Below, piece after piece: positions 35,485 through 47,319 of a stretch of 64,000 nt of DNA. The stretch is from Aphrophora alni. Lineage: Eukaryota > Arthropoda > Insecta > Hemiptera > Aphrophoridae. A model generated the notes under the pieces. That model worked only from the letters and a program-made list of their open reading frames with translations, did no database searches and was not told the DNA's origin. Both the position numbers and the translations under genes were made by a program. Each line of letters opens with the position of its first letter. The stretch's first letter is position 1. Where the stretch lies: assembly GCA_963513935.1 (NCBI GenBank), contig OY740765.1, positions 78,465,054-78,529,053 of the forward strand, written 5' to 3'.

Positions 35485-37525
35485 CTGTACCCCGGAGGTA
35501 AAGGACACTATGTCCATTTTTTCCAAATTTGGAATTTTCAAACATCTGTTTATAGTTTTTTTCTCTTTACACAGTGGTATAGGACACTATGTCCAAAACC
35601 AGCTGTAAGCCAAGTTAGCGCCTTTTAAATGAACACCAAGTCCACCTTTACCCAGAGGTATACAACACCATGTGGACTTGGTGTTGTTTACCTCTATAAG
35701 TTTTTCACAATGTGTTTTACCAGCTGGACATAGTGTTGTTTACACCCTGTGGACTTTTCAGGAACTAAGAGAGCAAGGTTTCATTTTAGCCATTTTGAGT
35801 GTTGTTTTAGACTTTAACTGTTGTTTATAAAGCTATGATAAATAAACAAGATGGACAAAAACTCCCGTGGTAGAAGAATACTGCAATTACTTAAATCTAA
35901 TACTACTAACGCCGAGCTGATTCCTAAACCAAATGCAATGAACTATACATTGTTGATTGCAATGAAAAAGATATTAATCCAAATTTAATACCTAAGAAAT
36001 GGTTGTACTATGATATTTTTAATAAACAGTTCAAGTTGTCATTTAAACCACCTGAAATCGACACCTGCGATACATGTGATATTTTCAATGCTAAGCTTAA
36101 AAATAGTCTGACACAAGAAGAAAAGGATTGTACAAAGGCTGATCATGATGCACATCTTAATGAATCAAAATCAAGATATAACTTAAAAAGTAGTGACACT
36201 AAAATGGCTAAAGACTCACCTAAACACAAAGTATTAACTGGTGATCTGCAAAAATGCCTGCCATCACCACTCACAACAAACTGCATTAGTTTTTATAAAA
36301 GGAAGCTTTGGACATTAAATTTTACGCCATATGATGCAGCAGATTCCTCAGTACACTGTATGATGTGGGATGATTCTAAAGGAGCCCGTGGTGGAAATGA
36401 AATTGCATCAGCAATTTTGAAATGGGCAGATAGTGTCATTCCTGGCAGTGAAATAGAAGAAATCACACTTTGGACCGATAATTGTTACGGTCAAAATAAG
36501 AATATAAGTATTGTAATGTGTTTTTTCTGGATTCTGCACAAATATCCTCAAATTAAGACTATAACTCAAAAGTTCTTGCTTAAAGGGCATACTCGCATGG
36601 AGGCTGACAGTGTACCTGCCTTAATAGGAAAAGGAAGAAACTCAATGATTTGGCTATTTGAACACCATGGGACTGGCAACAATTGGTAAGGCAAACTTCC
36701 AGTAAATACACCGTGCATAATATGGAACTTACAGATTTCAAAAAACTTCAACATTGTTTGATAAAAAAACAATCGCCTAACCCCCCTCTTGTAAATAGAA
36801 AGAAGGATGTTAACAAGGAGCCAGTTCTGCTATCAACCTGTGTTCAAATTCAGGTTCATCAGGAAAAGATTGGAAGGCTTTTTTTGAAAACAGATTTCAA
36901 CGGTAAAACTCAAGAGGTTGACTTAGTAAGGTTTAAAAGACAAGAAGTAACTTTTCTATCAGATTTAAATCAAGTCTCAATAAATCCAGTACCAATTACA
37001 AAGCAGAAATTCAATGACTTGATTGCACTTCTGCCTTTTGTTCCCTTAGTTTGCCACGACTTCTACAAACATTTGAAATACAGCAATCAATCTACGTTTA
37101 ACTACCCTCAAGGAGATGATGATGTGGATACTCTCTAGTGTCGTTGGGACTTATCTTCAACTAAAGTTTAATTTATATGTTGTGTTTTTTTAATAAACAA
37201 TGTGTGATTTTCAATGTTTGTATCTTCTTTATTTTCCTGATAAAACCCCAAAATAATGTCATATGCAAAACTTATGAGAGGTATACAACACTATGTCCAA
37301 CAATGAATTTTTATAATTTTTTTATTAAATGATTTGTTTTATTTGTATGAATAAATTTTAATGGAATGAAAAAGAAACGTTCTAATAAGATTTTAATAAA
37401 ATAATAGTTAAAAAATGCCAATTAACATTAAAGTAATGAATTATTTAATTTAAAACAAATCTTAAAACTGCTCTCCTGAAAAATTAGTAAAGTGTGACTT
37501 AGTGTCCTTTGCCTCCGGGGTACAG
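35485..37525 (+). mobile_element. TIR transposon carrying a DUF7869-type gene and a subterminal repeat array
   Basis: The 2041-bp element has 30-bp terminal inverted repeats (28 of 30 match; the outer 14 bases are CTGTACCCCGGAGG at both ends) and ATTT directly outside each end (35481-35484, 37526-37529). The 19-bp motif GGTATACAACACTATGTCC or close variants occurs seven times, in both orientations: 35497, 35576 and 35657 (plus), 35674 and 35726 (minus), 37280 (plus), and the right terminus at 37495 (minus). It encloses one gene of the DUF7869 type. The architecture is that of a cut-and-paste transposon whose terminal region binds its own transposase at repeated sites. Confidence 0.8.
35853..37138 (+). 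pseudogene. DUF7869-type protein (candidate transposase), two frameshifts
   Basis: The likely start is 35853 (MDKNSRGRRILQLL). That frame ends at about 35990, but the protein continues one frame over from about 35945 (DCNEKDINPNLIPKKWLYY) to 36689. It then shifts again at about 36668 into PWDWQQLVRQ and runs to the stop at 37138. Recognisable blocks are a Cys pair in PPEIDTCDTCDIF, GDLQKCLPSPLTTN, YKRKLWTLNFTPYD, MMWDDSKGARGGNEIAS, TLWTDNCYGQNKN and KGHTRMEADS. I recall this set as Pfam DUF7869 in uncharacterised, often multicopy animal proteins. Conserved acidic residues in WDDSKGARG, TDNCYGQN and MEADS would fit an RNase H-like DDE-type nuclease, which is inference. After two single-base repairs the protein would be about 425 residues. 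Confidence 0.75.
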
Positions 37526-37529
37526 ATTT

Positions 37530-39177
37530 GTTTTCAAGTAGCAAAAAGCGTGGTAAGAACTAACTGATAAGACCCGTAGAAATAAATAAGTAATGCTATT
37601 TTTATTAGTACTTTTAAAGTATGCGCACTTTTTTGACATCATAATCAGAAAGAGTGACCCCAAATACATAAAAAATAACATTGAAATCAAAAAATCATAT
37701 CGATTTATGAACCCGTCTCTTATTTCATATTACGTTTAATCGGACATCATTCTTATTGTTTATATTTAATAAATAAACATATTAGTAGGTTTCCAGAAAA
37801 AAAAACTGTTTACATCTTTGATCTAGACACTCTAACGAATAAAATGTGCTATGACACAAGTCATTTCGTGCAGTTTCACTCTGGATCAAAGTAAACGCTG
37901 TTTTTCCCGTTTTTTGCCCTGACTATTAGATATAAGTAGAGGATAAGAATTGTTGTAATTATAAATAAGTAAAAATGAGCTTAGGCTGTATGGGATGAGT
38001 GCGTGAGACAAGAAATAGTCCGAACATTTATTTTTAATAACATGAGAAATGACAAAATATTAAAAGATGTAATTAATCAGAAACAATCTAAGAAACGTAT
38101 GTGATGTTTGGAAATAGGTAGAACAAAAAGAACTATTGTAAGTGAAATAGGTGTGAGACATGTGACTGGTTCTGGAGGGGTTTTAGCGGTAACGAGACAT
38201 TGCATCAGTCGACAGGAGAACTCTTTAGATGTGAGTCGCCAATGATGGCTAATGACAATTTGAAGTAAAAAGTGTAGTTATGTAGCACTAATAGTAAGTA
38301 AAGTGAACGATTGTAATACTGTAGATAATACATAAGACCAACGGTAATTGGTTTGTGAAAAAATTATACTAATTTGGTTAAAAACACAATTTATAATGAA
38401 TGTCCACATGTTGGTGGGAGTAAGATAAGTTTCGGTCTTAAACGACGAATAGAAAAACTGAGTGTTCTCTATAAATGATGTATGTTGTATGTTAGACAAT
38501 GTTCAAACATTGAACTAGTGATAGTGACAATAGAAAATGTTTGAATAGAAAATCTAGACTTGAAATGGTGTGTGTAATAGGGCCCAGACCTTTATCTCCC
38601 ATGTGCTTCTATGGCTACGACATAAGTGCGTTGTTGATACAATAACTACGTATTTAATAAAAGACACAAGATATATCCATGTATTAGTTATGTATTAGTT
38701 TTAGTTAATGTTAGTTAATTTGTTAAAAAAAGTCTGTATTTTTTTTTATTTACAATATTTCATGAGAACATGAATGTCACTAGTTTTCTATTTGTTTTCG
38801 TACTTCATAAATATTAAAATAACTGATTTGAGAGCATATTGATAACAGTCATAACTAGGCCTAAAATTTATATATTTTTTTTATTTTTATTTTTACTTTA
38901 TTTTCAAGCTTGAACAGGATATGAGTTTGAAATATTTCAATTCAACTAGGCTCAAACTCATAATCCTGAAACATAAGAGAAATGATAAAGTCTCTCTGCT
39001 GAAAACTTAAGTTTGCTAAATTGATGTTTTGTTAGTTACTAAGTAATTAATTGTTAGTTTAAGAATTTTTGAATTTACTAAGTGTAGAATCTTCTTATAT
39101 ATATGTTCGTGTTTTTGGCTCATTAAATAAGATGTATGTTTAAAAGTATAAAAGACTTCTACATTCCATTCCAGTAT
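37530..39177. other. Unassigned sequence
   Basis: No gene or repeat partner recognised. TAGGCCTA is present at 38856. Confidence 0.45.
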
Positions 39178-39425
39178 TCCATCAAGTACACTGTTTCAAA
39201 AGAATTCACGACCCTTTAAAATTAATATTCAAAATTTTAATTTGGCAATTATGCACTTGCCATGGCGCCCAACATTTTATTACTTTTCATTCATTATTAG
39301 CTTCGCCCCTTTTAGTAAATCATTACAATTGTCACACAAGGTTGGGCAATGTTTATTTAAAGTAAATTTGAACCCCATAGTTTCTAAATAGTTACATTTG
39401 GCGCACGACGTGTGGCGATTTGTAA
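39120..39425 (+). other. LTR-like end with primer-binding-site-like motifs
   Basis: TATAAAAG (39148) is followed about 110 bp on by TGGCGCCCAAC (39262), the start of the tRNA-primed site common in Gypsy-type LTR elements. The 80 bp before it (AAGTACACTG ... AAAAGAATTCACGACCCT) resembles 63395-63478, which also ends in TGGCGCCCA. A second, more degenerate site, TGGCGCACGACGTGTGGC, lies at about 39399. No gag or pol frame was found. The call is tentative. Confidence 0.3.
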
Positions 39426-41100
39426 CTAAAGTAAAGCAACTCCCCTTTTTTTAAAATTATTACAATAATTTGAATTGAATGTTACTATGATCAGATTGGT
39501 AAATAACAAAAATGATATTCTATCATTATAATTGACTTGACTTAATTAATAAAGTAAATTTGTAGTGAATTTATAAAATAAATGAGTAGTAGAATTTGTA
39601 ACTAGTATTCTTATCTTTTATTTTATTTTGAGAATGATACAATGAACTATAACAGTTTTTACTGGTAGTTCATAAATTTATTTCAGAGGTTGTCATTTAC
39701 ATTCATGTTGATTTACACTTAGAAAAATAATGTCAAGCCTCAGCATACCATTACATTTTTGTCTAATATTTGGAAACCACAGTAATATCTCGCATTAGGC
39801 ATTATACCTAATAAACTTTATATACACTTCAACAATTTCAACTTTTCAACTTTGTTTCGACTTTTTGTAAGACAATTAGTTCTCACTGCTTTCTCAAGAG
39901 GTAGAAACACAGTCTTGCATACCCCTCTAGAAGGGTTAAGGTGAAATTTTCCCATAGAAACTTAAAAAATATATATTTACTTTATTCTTAGCCCAAAAAC
40001 TTTTTTTAATAAGGGCATTATTTTTAATTATGAAACTCTATCATGAGACCATGTACTTCTCTCTACACGTAACTTTAGTTTAACTCAAAATACAATTTTT
40101 TTAATTGTATATTTAGATTTTTGGTGGGTATATTTCTTTTCGTTTTAGATAATGCACAGGTTACTATCCCCCCTTAACTCTTTGTGTAAATATCCCCATA
40201 ATAAACTCTCCCCCCCCAGTAACAAATTTCAATCTTCATCCATTTCAAATAATTTTTAATATTACAGTATTATGTATTCATGTAAATATTTTCTAAGTTT
40301 AGATTTAGAATTATATCAATACATCTTTCTGTAAATCAAATCGTAAATTTTATTAACTATATAGAGTGAAACAGCTTAATATATCAGCTTCTAATTGACA
40401 TAAAGAGGCAATTTGCCATTGTAAAGGTCTTTACTTAATTAATTTGAGTACATTCATCTGCCACTCCTAGCATTGTTTTAACTTTGGCTATACAGGAATA
40501 GCAGAAGAATGTACTCAAATTTGTTATGTATGTCCTAGTAGAAATGTATATTACCATAATAAGACCTATTTAAGTTATCCACAGAGTGTGTATAACGTTT
40601 TCTACAGTATACAGGTGTTCTAAAAAGCTATAAAATATTATTTTCCTTAACATATTCAAACATAATAAATGTCTTCTTTCATATTTTGATAGTTCTAATG
40701 AAGACATATATAATAAAATTTTAGCATATTTGGATAGCTTCAGAAAACCAACAGTTAATAATAACAATATTTTTTAAATAATATTTTTACTTCATTAAGA
40801 CATACATTTGTCTTGAGTACAGCAATTAATGCTCTTTTGTACACTAAATTTTGAAAAATTGAAAACTAAAAATACAACTTTAGATGCATTTACTTGTTTG
40901 GTAATGAAGTTAGACAAATCTACTAAAGTTTGATTAACATTACTTCATTAGCACTATCAAATCACACAAAAATATTTATACCTTCTTTACATTTAAAAAT
41001 TTTGACAAAAAATATAATTTTACAGTTTTTTGGAATATTCAGTACATGGTTGAAAATGACGAAATCCAAAATCGGATAACTAAAATAAGAGTGATGTCAG
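39426..41100. other. Unassigned A+T-rich sequence
   Basis: No recognisable feature; a run of C near 40210 and low-complexity A+T tracts. Confidence 0.45.
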
Positions 41101-41141
41101 GGATCTGAAGATGACCAAATAACAGTCAAAACTGGTAATCC
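41101..41141 (+). ncRNA. Hammerhead-ribozyme-like motif with one core change
   Basis: The order is GGAT, CTGAAGA, T, GAC, CAAATAACA-type loop, GTC, AAA, ACTGGT, A, ATCC. GGAT/ATCC gives a perfect 4-bp stem I immediately next to the CUGAAGA core. GAC/GTC forms stem II. ACTGGT forms a 2-bp stem III with loop TG, and A is the cleavage-site residue. The second core element reads AAA instead of GAA (G12 to A, as from CpG decay), so this copy should be inactive. Confidence 0.5.
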
Positions 41142-42996
41142 ACTAGAACATTTAAGCATTGTTTGCATAAGGTAAGAATAACCTAACAATTGATTAAATT
41201 CAATCCTGGAGGTTAATAACACTATGTTTAAATTATATAATAAATTTAGTTTGGGTTTGAAAGGATTTGTATTTATTTTGAAGATATGTAAAGGTTTTGT
41301 TAAGAACTGTGAACATAAGCAATCTTTATCAGATATACCATATTCTCTATTTCAATTTTGTGGGAATATTTTGGGATAAACATGTACTTCGGGTTTGTTA
41401 ATAACCTACTTTGAATATCTTATACATATTTCATTTGTTATTCATATTAAAAAGAGTGAATTTCAAACAAAACTTTGAACTTTTTATTGAAATTTGATTT
41501 ATTTACCTTTTACTCTTTTGGTTGTTATAATACTGTTTAATATTTTGTTCATCTCTTTCTTATATATAAAAAAAAACTACAATTAGCTTGAGATATTAAT
41601 TGTGTCTAAATTAAGTTCTGAAAATTTAGAGGAGGATTAAGCACTTGTGTCATAGTAATTCTTAAATAAGACTTTAATAGTTTTAATTTAGAAAAGGATC
41701 TTTCAACAGATGAAGTTGTAACAGGCAAGGTCAATTGTAACATTAAGTAATACATCTGTCAGGTGAACTGCTTGCCAAAACCATATTTTCAAGTAAAAAT
41801 ACTCTGCCACTTGTGCAATATTCAGTATTTTTTATTTTACAATTTCAAACGTTTCAGCATTCTAAAATGGATGATTTCTGAAGTAATAGATCGGGTCAGT
41901 TAGTTTTAAAGTAGTCAGTGGACCTAAAAATTCATTTTTAAGGTACAGAGTTAACTTCATTTTAACCTGTAAGGTACAAATAACAACATTTTGGAGCTTC
42001 AAATTTGTGTTTCACTCCATAGCCAATTTAAAATACATTATTTTTAAATATCTCACTTTAATAAATTTTGAAACTAAATTATTAACCATGGTAGCTTTTG
42101 TTTAAGTAAGCAAAATGGGATTTTGCCTCAGAGAACTACAACTAGGGTAATTTATTATTATTATTTTTTTAATACACAAAAATATATCTATCTCAATAAA
42201 AACTACTTCTGTAAACACTTTTAATTAAAGAAATGCAAATGTTAACTCTTCCATAGTTATAAATTTTACAGTTTCGTATAGCTTTGGAACTTAGAAAGGA
42301 AAATCTAGCCCTACTTTGTTTTGTACTTTTATATGTTATTTACTCGACTAACCACTGTATTTAAGATCTAGTTGAAGACTGTCATCCTAAAACTGTTTAT
42401 TGGGTATGAACATAACATTTTTGCCTATTTCCATAAAGAAATTGTTCACTCAACTAACATGTTAATTCTAACCCAGCAGGTTTATTGTTAATGATTAGCC
42501 TAAATTTCAAAGCTGGGGAAAGTAAACAGTTGTAACACTATACAATAAACACAGCAGTTTAGACTGCTGTTCAGATAACGTGTAACTTCATCGTGTAGGC
42601 CACAGCAGATGGAGAAAATGTCGCCCTGAAGCCATATTGAGCCCCAATAGATATCTTTAAGGGGCCAGGTAGTAAGAGACATGTCAATTGTCAAAAAAAC
42701 ACATCCCCAGGATCCGGAAGATGGGTATAATGAGTTAATCAAACAGAAATTGGATGTCCTTACTTAGTAATAGCCTAAGTAGGTTTTGTTTTTCCCTGGT
42801 TTCATTCTTTCTTTACCTCATGTTCCTTTCTTTTCTTCCTACCTATCCTGGAGGTTAGAATAAAAAAAGCTTATTACGGCTGAGGTGTAACAGGAAATCT
42901 CCATCCACCTCTTACATTACAATAAGTTAGTTGTGTAATGAAATTCTTATTAAATTTTAAATTCATTTTGTTCCAAGTCACGTTGTATATGAATCT
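41142..42996. other. Unassigned A+T-rich sequence
   Basis: No gene recognised. The minus-strand open frame at 42500-42742 has normal-looking codon content but no motif I know. Confidence 0.45.
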
Positions 42997-43108
42997 AAAA
43001 GTAATATAACATAAAATAAATATTACCTTAATATATCCAACAATGACTTATAATAAGTCACTAACGGATATACTAATGTAATATTTTATTTCATTTTATA
43101 TTACTTTT
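42997..43108. repeat. 112-bp imperfect hairpin
   Basis: The two 54-bp arms pair along almost their whole length: AAAAGTAATATAACATAAAA against AAAAGTAATATAAAATGAAA (reverse complement of the right end), then ATTAC-TTA-TATATCC and TGACTTA at the tip, where TGACTTATAATAAGTCA is itself a palindrome. Pairing is about 85 percent. It could be a tiny MITE or an inverted-repeat RNA precursor. Confidence 0.7.
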
Positions 43109-43335
43109 AATACTTTTACGTTTTTATTTACTAGTTTATTGCAATTTCATAAAAATCTTCCTCCAATATGTTGAATTGTTTCAAAGATTTATTTATTGTA
43201 GGCCTACACTACAGGCAAATCCACTTACAGAGCACCTATGTATATAATACATCAAATGATATGACTAAGAACTAAAGAAAAATTACAAAACCAGAATGGA
43301 ATATATACAATATTTTTTTTTTAAACAAATAAATA

Positions 43336-43360
43336 AATAGATAGATAGATAGATAGATGA
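43336..43360. repeat. (GATA)n microsatellite
   Basis: Five ATAG/GATA units. Confidence 0.9.
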
Positions 43361-44121
43361 TACAAACTAACCATACATAAGAAGCTTATTTTTTTCTCAA
43401 CCAAAGGAAAAACAAATCAAAACGAAGAAAAATTAGGAACTTAGTTACAATTTTTTTGAGTAGATTACTAGATTACATGCTTCAAGTATTATTATATTGG
43501 CCATTCTAATGATTTTGAAACTAGAGTGACAAGTTCCAAAACATTAAATTGAAAGACTAACATTAAGGCAAAGTAGCCTAGAAAGCTACACTAATTTCGC
43601 ACCACTTCTTGATTGTTAAGATATGTGTAGACACGCAGTTTACAAAAGCAGAAAAATGTGTTTTAACTGAAACAAAGTAGTTAATGAATATCAACATCTA
43701 ATGTATCACAGTCTTTCTAGCGTTTTAAGAACAAAATTTTCATTTGAACATTAAATTAATTTCCACCATCTTGGCAGCCTCTAGCCTATTTAAGTAAATT
43801 TATATTTAATTTATTTAATCATAAAAAGTATAAATCAACGAATTCTCCTTGAAGGCCAAAATATGAGTTAATAAATCTGAAAACTGCTATGGGTTGAAAA
43901 ATCAGTCTAATTGATGCCTAATAGGTCAAGGGCAAGTTTTCTTTTAGTATACTTATTCTTCAATGGGTTGCAATAAAATTTGCTTCGAAGGAAGAAAAGA
44001 AAATTATTACAATTTATATTTTCAGTGATTAAATTGTTAACAACAAGTATTTTATATAATGCAACTTATGAGAAATCAAAGAATGTACGAGTGTGACAGC
44101 AGGAGTTGTTACATCAATATA
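43361..44121. other. Unassigned sequence
   Basis: No recognisable feature between the GATA tract and the pogo-like element. Confidence 0.45.
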
Positions 44122-44844
44122 CAGTAGAACCCCTCAAACTCGACCCCCTCAAACTCAACATTCCTTCAAACTTGACAGAGCCAGTGACCAGGAGGTGGGA
44201 TTTCCAAGGTCATTCACTGCATTGTTTTACGCCATGTGCGCCTGCCAGATGCCGGAAGGTTGAGGCTTGTCACTTTTGTTTATACAGCTGTGAGGGTTGC
44301 TCCTTTGTCTAGCCACTTTCTAATCCTACTGTATAGTAGAGGCCAAAGTTAAAGATAAAGGGTCCAGGTAGACCGGGACAGCCCTAATCATGTGTTGTCA
44401 AAACATTCATATTGTTGTGAACCCAAGCGCCTAACCACCCGGATGCTACCTGTCATGAGCACCGAAAATTAAAATTGTTTTAATCTTTAAAAATATTTAA
44501 TGGACTGTCTGTTTTTTACTGTAGACTTTACTGTAAATTTTATTACAGCATATTAGGATAGGTCTTTTTAGTTTACTGAGCCTATTGTACAAGGCCAATA
44601 CTTTTAAAATCTCATTTGACCCATCGATAAATTTCATTTTAATGTGTGATTGAACACACTATTTTTGTTGTTGTCAGGCAGGGACTTTTTTGCAGTAAAC
44701 TTGTAATCATTGATAATCAATAAATGTACAATTATTTAAAGTAATTTAGAGTATTTGTTGCAAACCTAACCATTAAATACCAAAGTTCCCTAAAACTCGA
44801 CAACCTTAAAGTCCATATTGTGTCGAGTTTGAGGGGTTGTACTG
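44122..44844. mobile_element. Non-autonomous pogo/Tigger-like element
   Basis: CAGTAGAACCCCTCAAACTC at 44122 is matched by the inverted copy ending at 44844 (CAGTACAACCCCTCAAACTC in reverse complement), 22 of 23 bases alike, with TA on both sides. CAGT-GAACC(T/C)C ends and TA duplication are typical of pogo/Tigger elements of the Tc1/mariner superfamily. The left end repeats the inner motif CCCTCAAACTCGAC twice. No transposase remains. Confidence 0.85.
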
Positions 44845-45339
44845 TACTCTTTTTCTACTTTTTACATCAGTGTAATGTTGTTTTGACATTATTATTTGTA
44901 TTTATAATGTGTTTTATATTTATTTATAGTTTGATGTTTTTAATAATTCAATTAGTGTCTTTAAAAATATAACATTCATAATTGTTATAGGTTAAGCTAC
45001 AAAATGTAGTAAAAATGACAAACAAATTATGGCCATGGATATTTCTTGAACGTGGCTTAATAAACGTATTTATTGTCACATCCATTTAAAAATTTTACAA
45101 CTTATACAAAATACTATAAATTGGAATAGTTAAAAATTGTTAACTAGATTTTTTTTTTATTTTCTCAATATTTTTTGAAACTCCAATACTGGAATTATTT
45201 CTACTCATTTTATTGTACATTTCATTAGAAGAAATACAAAACAAAATATAGTAATATTGCATTTTGAACCAGTTACAAATTATTTTGCAACACTATGTCA
45301 AAAGTATAATCTTGAGCCAGACCTTTTTCATATACAACA
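44845..45339. other. Unassigned; isolated CAACACTATGTC at 45288
   Basis: The 12-mer CAACACTATGTC is identical to the core of the subterminal motif of the 35485-37525 transposon and lies about 50 bp outside repeat copy B. Nothing else recognised. Confidence 0.4.
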
Positions 45340-46990
45340 ATTTAAATCCCTGTCCATTATTACCATTCTTAAGGAGAGAATCCTTAAATAAATGCTTTTG
45401 GAACCAGGAATGGTAATGTTTGAATGAAGAGATCTAGCGATTTCAGTTGACCTGTAATTTATTTAAACTTTTTCTTTAATTTAGCAATTTTTGAGTTAAC
45501 CATTTACAGAAAAGTTAATACATAAAATTGATTAGTAGTTTTTATAAAAAAGAACAATTTGCAATGAAACAATTAATAGTTCATCTATACCTAGTCATTT
45601 GTATTTATACGCCCTTAAAAAAAAATTACATAATATTAATCAAACCCCCCCATATAATTAAATTACAGAATAACATTTTAAAAGAACATAGATAATAATA
45701 ACAATTCATTAATATATCTTATGTTACAAAAAGATTTTAAATTTAAATTATCAAAAAAATTAACAAATATTAATTAATTAATTTCACATAAATATGTATA
45801 TATAAGTTGGCCAACTATAATAAAGATTTAAATATATATTAGCAATAAAAAGGAAGATTTTAATTATATATTGACGTCAATATGAATTTAGAAAAATTAA
45901 CCCCTTTGGGGTCGTGAGGTCCAAAAATGCATGCTTATCCCATCCAAAAGAATTTTATTTTTAGTTTTGCATTTTACTGAGAAGAAAATAGTTATGTTTT
46001 ATTTTTACAGAAAATTAATTAAAATATCATTCAACAAATTCACTTCAAGTTTTCAACTAATTGAAATACACAGATTAAGTTCTTCCTTTTGTTTTCACTT
46101 TTGCATTTTTTATATTAGGTGAAATAAATGTCCTCAGGTCTTTGTGTGGACTTGAAATTTACAGCAAGAACTTAGTTTTATATTTCCTGCTTGAACCAGC
46201 TAATAGCTGTAGAACATACATGTTGGAATTAGTCAACGAACAGACATTTTCCCACAAGTTTAAACATTTCTGTTGTAGATTTATGAGCAATATATTTCTC
46301 TGTAACTAAGTTTTTAAAAATGCAATTTCCTTGAAAACAAAATGTTATATATGCTCAAATAAATTAATGAATGACTTTACTTTATAAAAGGTAGAAACGA
46401 AAAGAGAAGCTTTTCGTTCTAAAAGATTGTTTGAATTTAAGCTCGTACAATTTATAGACAATTTAAAAATTATTTATAATTAAATTTAATGATTTTTTAA
46501 TTGGTGATTTGACTTTATAATAACTAAAATAAAAAGAAATGCTATTGGTTTTTCTTTCGAAAGATTATATAAATTTATACTCTTAAAAAAAATTACAGAT
46601 AACCTAAGGTTTAGTTATAATTGAAAACAGATTTCAAAATTTTAGATTTATAAATAGAATACATATTTTAACATAGTTAACTCAATAAAATCTAAACAGC
46701 AATTTTTGCTTTACCTGGATCAGAAGTGATGTGGGCTTGGAAAACTGACATGAAGTCGATTGCGATGAACATAATTGCTGAAGAATGTTATTTAAATTTA
46801 GAAAGAAAGACGAATGCCATTTTAAGGCTTGAAATGAGTTTTGCACGCTTTTATTTAAGAAATAAAACTCATGATGAATGTTAATTTTTAAATTTTGAAG
46901 AGTTCTCGTACGATGTGCGTTTTAATGCAAAACTTGACTGACTGCCGTTATCTAAAGTCCAGTTACAGGCCTGGGGGCAAGTCCACTCCG
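45340..46990 (-). repeat. 1.7-kb repeat, copy B
   Basis: Inverted, diverged counterpart of 33735-35470, with shared blocks in reversed order from GGAACCAGGAATGGTAA (45400) through AACCCCTTTGGGGTCGTGAG (45899) to AGTCCAGTTACAGGCCTGGG (46957). The open frame at 46881-47111 (minus) overlaps its outer end but has no known domain. Confidence 0.75.
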
Positions 46991-47319
46991 AGTCACCCGA
47001 GGCTGCTTTCAGAGCCGTACACCAGATTGCAGCAGCTGACGGCCGCTCTTTAAGAAATATTATTACAAAGTCTGTGCAGATAGATTTAAATATACGAGGT
47101 CGGCACACCATTTAAGCTGTGACTTCCAACTTTTCACCTGGCCTTCATAGCGTTAAATACTAATGGTAAGATTGTGAGAGGTACAATTTACCAAATCATC
47201 AACATTAGTATTTGTTCAACTTTTCTTGTAAACAGCTAATTTTCTGCTCACCATTGCAGCAATTTTTCTCTTTCAAAATATTATTTTCACATTTAATTTT
47301 ACTAGCTATAGGCCTATGA
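46991..47319. other. Unassigned sequence
   Basis: No feature apart from one TAGGCCTA at 47309. Confidence 0.4.

Noticed and set aside
35275..35628. 117-codon plus-strand frame as a gene
   Set aside because: It runs across the boundary between repeat copy A and the transposon terminus, and no motif is visible.
46881..47111. 76-codon minus-strand frame as a gene
   Set aside because: It overlaps the outer end of the 1.7-kb repeat, and copy A does not keep the frame.
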